A stretch of 64,000 nucleotides of DNA from Streptomyces ochraceiscleroticus (GTDB taxonomy: Bacteria > Actinomycetota > Actinomycetes > Streptomycetales > Streptomycetaceae), in assembly GCF_000720485.1 (NCBI RefSeq), contig NZ_JOAX01000021.1:62001-126000 (forward strand), written 5' to 3'. This document shows, one piece after another, positions 61,640 to 64,000 of the stretch. The notes under the pieces were generated by a model. The model was given only the letters and a program-made list of their open reading frames with translations, ran no database searches and was not told the DNA's origin. Every line of letters begins with the position of its first letter. The first letter of the stretch is position 1. Position numbers and translations under genes: made by a program.

Positions 61640-62098
61640 TCAGGCGCGCCCCGGCGTCTCCCCCGACGCGTCGCTGATCGAGCGCAACGCGTCCGTCAGG
61701 GATGCCCGCTGATCTGCCGTCAGGCCCCGCAGGGCGACCGCGTCCACCTCGTCGGCGAGCGGACCGGTCCGCTCCAGCGCCCGTACGCCGTCGTCGGTCA
61801 GGCGGAGCAGCTTGCGCCGCCGGTTGGCCGGGTCGACGCGCCGGGTCAGCAGGTCACGCTGTTCGAGGCGGTGCACCAGAGGGGCGAGCGTCGCCAGGTC
61901 GATGCCGGTGACCCGGCCGAGCCGGGACTGGTCGATGTCCGGCTGCTCGCGCACGGTGAGGAGCACCGCGTACTGCGGCGGCGTGACGTCGCCGACGGTC
62001 GCCTGCCAGACCGCCGTGTACGCCTGGAGCGAGCGGCGCAGCAGATGCAGCGGCGATTCGCGCAGCGACGGCGACTGCGGTGTGCGTGGCGCGGTGAT
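61640..62098 (-). CDS. MarR-family regulator with probable ATC start
   Basis: 152 residues if initiation is at ATC 62098 (ITAPRTPQSPSLRES), which follows GGAGG by five bases. No ATG, GTG or TTG occurs in frame until GTG 61966, which would leave only 108 residues and remove the first helices (LLRRSLQAYTAVWQATVGDV, TPPQYAVLLTVREQ) that belong to the MarR fold. Winged helix: LGRVTGIDLATLAPLVHRLEQRDLLTRRVDPANRRRKLLRLTDDG. A frameshift from another frame is an alternative. Divergent from ubiD with a 25-bp palindrome between, so likely repressor of both. Confidence 0.75.
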   Translation of the reverse strand: MTAPRTPQSPSLRESPLHLLRRSLQAYTAVWQATVGDVTPPQYAVLLTVREQPDIDQSRLGRVTGIDLATLAPLVHRLEQRDLLTRRVDPANRRRKLLRLTDDGVRALERTGPLADEVDAVALRGLTADQRASLTDALRSISDASGETPGRA

Positions 62099-62155
62099 GA
62101 CGTCCTCCGGGTCGGTACGGGGTGGCTTTCCGATTCTGCCAGGTCCAGCGTATTG

Positions 62156-62180
62156 TCGTACACGAATGATTCGTGCACGA
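62156..62180. promoter_or_regulatory. 25-bp MarR operator between marR and ubiD
   Basis: TCGTACACGAAT (62156-62167), a central G, and ATTCGTGCACGA (62169-62180) are complementary at 11 of 12 positions. It ends 17 bases before the ubiD start and should block both promoters. Confidence 0.75.
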
Positions 62181-62197
62181 CAGAAGGAGGACGGTCA

Positions 62198-63661
62198 GTG
62201 GCACGCCCCAAGGACCTCCGCGCCTACCTCGAAGCCCTCCAGGAGCTGGGCGACCTCCGCACCGTCGACCGTGTGGTCGACCCGCACCTCGAAGTCGGTG
62301 CGGTCATCCGCCGCTCGTACGAGACGCGCGCGCCCGCGCCGCTGTTCACCGACATCAAGGGCGCCGCACCCGGCTTCCGGCTGCTCGGCGCCCCCGGCGC
62401 GCTCAGCTCCGTACCGGACCGGCCGCTGGCCCGCATCGCGCTCTCGCTCGGCCTGGACTCCGGCGCCGGCGCCCGCGAGATCATCGACGCGCTGGCCGGC
62501 GCGCGGACCCGCGAGCCGGTCGCGCCGCGGCTGGTGGAGAGCGGGCCGTGCAAGCAGAACGTGCTGCTCGGCGCGGACGCCTCGCTCGACCGCTTCCCCA
62601 CTCCCCTGCTGCACGAGGGCGACGGCGGGCCGTACGTGAACACCTGGGGCACGATCATCGCCCGCACCCCGGACGGCGAGTTCACCAACTGGTCCATCGC
62701 GCGCATCATGATGATCGACGGCAAGCACCTGACGGGCCTCGTCCTGCACCCGCAGCACATCGCGTACGTCTGGCAGCAGTGGGCGGACCGCGGCGAGGAC
62801 ATGCCCTTCGCGCTCGTCCAGGGCGGCGACCCGGCGCTGCCGTTCATCTCCGGGATGCCGCTGCCGGACGGCGTGGAGGAGGCCGGCTACCTCGGGGCGC
62901 TGCTCGGCGAGCCGATGGAGCTCGTGCAGTGCGAGACCGTCGACCTCCAGGTCCCCGCCAACGCCGAGATCGTCATCGAGGGGCACCTGTCCGCCGAGCG
63001 CACCGGAGTCGAGGGCCCGATGGGCGAGTTCGCCGGTTACCGGCCGCACGAGACCACGATGCAGCCCGTCTACACCATCGAGGCCATCACCCACCGCGAC
63101 GACCCGGTCTGGCCGACCGTGGTCGAGGGCGAGCCGGTCGACGAGTTCCACACCGCCACCGGGCTCACCCTGGCCGCCGAGGCGCTGACCGCGCTGCGCG
63201 CCGCCGGACTGCCGGTCACCACGGCGTGGGAGCCCTTCGAAATGGCCTCGCACGCGCTGGTCGTCAGCGTCGCGGCGGACTGGCGCGACCGGCTGCCGGG
63301 CGTGCGCACGGACGAACTCGCCGAGCGGATCACCGAGGTCATCGACGCCCAGCGCTTCGCCTACCTCGTGCCGCGCCTCTTCGTGCTGGACGACGACGTG
63401 GACGCGTCCGATGTGGGCGAACTGATGTGGGCGCTGGCCACCCGGGTCCACCCCACCGGGCGGCGCATCGTGCGCGAGGGCAAGGTCCTGCCGCTGCTGT
63501 CGGTCTACACGCCCGAGGAGCGGCACGCCTGGCGCGGCCCGCGGGTGACGTACGACGCGCTGCTGCCCTCCGCCGCGGAGGGCCGCGAGCCGCGCAGCTC
63601 CTTCCGGCACATCTTCCCGGCAGAGGTCCAGCAGCGGGTACTGGAGACCTGGGACGCCTGA
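62198..63661 (+). CDS. UbiD-family decarboxylase (hydroxyarylic acid type)
   Basis: 487 residues from GTG 62198 (VARPKDLRAYLE) behind AAGGAGG. UbiD fold: LPFISGMPLPDGVEEAGYLG, EIVIEGHLSAERTGVEGPMG with EFAGY as the conserved E-R-E region, and C-terminal HIFPAEVQQRVLETW. Depends on prenylated FMN made by a UbiX flavin prenyltransferase, none of which is in this window. VdcC of Streptomyces (vanillate/4-hydroxybenzoate decarboxylase) is the closest functional type by context: MarR control and aromatic genes in the same region. Confidence 0.85.
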   Translation: MARPKDLRAYLEALQELGDLRTVDRVVDPHLEVGAVIRRSYETRAPAPLFTDIKGAAPGFRLLGAPGALSSVPDRPLARIALSLGLDSGAGAREIIDALAGARTREPVAPRLVESGPCKQNVLLGADASLDRFPTPLLHEGDGGPYVNTWGTIIARTPDGEFTNWSIARIMMIDGKHLTGLVLHPQHIAYVWQQWADRGEDMPFALVQGGDPALPFISGMPLPDGVEEAGYLGALLGEPMELVQCETVDLQVPANAEIVIEGHLSAERTGVEGPMGEFAGYRPHETTMQPVYTIEAITHRDDPVWPTVVEGEPVDEFHTATGLTLAAEALTALRAAGLPVTTAWEPFEMASHALVVSVAADWRDRLPGVRTDELAERITEVIDAQRFAYLVPRLFVLDDDVDASDVGELMWALATRVHPTGRRIVREGKVLPLLSVYTPEERHAWRGPRVTYDALLPSAAEGREPRSSFRHIFPAEVQQRVLETWDA

Positions 63662-63694
63662 GCCAGGCAGCGCGGCGGTGGCGTCATCCCCGGG

Positions 63695-64000
63695 TCATCC
63701 CCAGAGGGACTGCGTCACCGCCGCGCCCACGAAGGCGGAGCCGAGGCCGGCCAGCACGCTTCCGGCGGCGTTGGCGACGGCGAAGAAGCGCGCGCCGCCC
63801 TCGGCCAGCCTGAGCGTCTCGTACGAGAACGTCGAGTACGTGGTGAGGGCGCCGCACAGGCCGGTGCCGATGAGGAGCTGTACCTGGGAGGAGGCGGCGC
63901 CCGCGGTGACCGCCCCGGTCAGCAGCCCCAGTACCAGGCAGCCGACGACATTGACGGTGAAGGTGCCCCAGGGGAACACCGTGTCGTGGCGGGACTGGAC
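63695..64000 (-). CDS. crcB: fluoride efflux transporter CrcB/FluC, N-terminus cut by window edge
   Basis: 102 residues visible, still open at base 64000; an internal start near 63979 is unlikely because HDTVFPWGTFTVNVVGCLVLG is core of the family. GTGLCGALTTYSTFSYET is the Fluc signature with the sodium-binding and phenylalanine-track residues. About three to four membrane helices. Fluc channels often occur as two tandem genes; the partner would be outside the window. Confidence 0.9.
   Translation of the reverse strand, partial: VQSRHDTVFPWGTFTVNVVGCLVLGLLTGAVTAGAASSQVQLLIGTGLCGALTTYSTFSYETLRLAEGGARFFAVANAAGSVLAGLGSAFVGAAVTQSLWG

Noticed and set aside
61846..62211. Alternative minus-strand frame beginning near the marR-ubiD operator (VHESFVYDNTLDL)
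   Set aside because: It reads well for about 20 residues, then becomes Arg/Ser-rich and out of frame with the MarR fold. It could be the true N-terminus only if a frameshift exists near 62110; no evidence in hand.
1..64000. tRNA, rRNA, CRISPR array, prophage or integrase genes
   Set aside because: Looked for and not seen. The only mobile-type signal is the small inverted-repeat element at 61459-61622.

Overview
The window is typical Streptomyces chromosome: very high GC, strong third-position GC bias, GGAGG-type ribosome binding sites, many stop/start overlaps of the ATGA and GTGA kind, and gene families characteristic of the genus (PucR, LAL and LacI regulators, F420-dependent oxidoreductase, SigB-type sigma factor, DUF6479, NHLP exporters). 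I saw no rRNA, tRNA, CRISPR array or prophage. A gene runs off each end of the window.

Region 1 (0.5-26.8 kb) is an aromatic-acid catabolic block. benABCD plus a large LuxR-type (LAL) regulator are on the minus strand. Divergent from them is catR-catB-catA-catC-pcaI-pcaJ-pcaD. Together they take benzoate to catechol and on to 3-oxoadipyl-CoA; only the thiolase is missing. A second cassette (TetR regulator, MHS transporter, aroE-like dehydrogenase, dehydroshikimate dehydratase fused to an HPPD-like domain) should take shikimate/quinate to protocatechuate, and two matching 20-bp operators lie in front of the transporter and aroE. An acyltransferase, a class III aminotransferase with a divergent TetR gene, a TRIC channel, 3-hydroxybutyrate dehydrogenase and AlkB fill the rest.

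Region 2 (27.6-35 kb) is a compact peptide-export system: a C39-peptidase ABC transporter, a partner NHLP-type ABC transporter, an HlyD-like adaptor and a 75-residue double-glycine precursor. The precursor's 52-residue core has no cysteine and is built of GTV repeats. No modification enzyme is visible. This is the best candidate for an undescribed system.

Region 3 (35-45 kb) holds a LacI-nucleoside hydrolase-MFS salvage unit, a btuCDF-type operon behind a cobalamin riboswitch, and a divergent glycoside hydrolase/polysaccharide deacetylase pair.

Region 4 (44.9-59.1 kb) looks like a stress and respiration island. It holds a STAS protein whose phospho-serine motif has become cysteines, F420 oxidoreductase, membrane-anchored SDR, Pro/Gly repeat protein, baeRF protein, large catalase, and an operon of sigma factor, haem-oxygenase-like redox enzyme, HemK2-type methyltransferase and CDGSH protein. 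It also has a DUF6479 gene with SigB-like promoters, an orphan qcrB and a ctaD-ctaF pair. SigB-like promoter motifs precede katE and the DUF6479 gene.

Region 5 (59.4-64 kb) has a Tat-exported phospholipase C, a 164-bp MITE-like element with perfect 19-bp terminal inverted repeats, a MarR gene that seems to start at ATC, a divergent ubiD decarboxylase with a palindromic operator between them, and a partial crcB.
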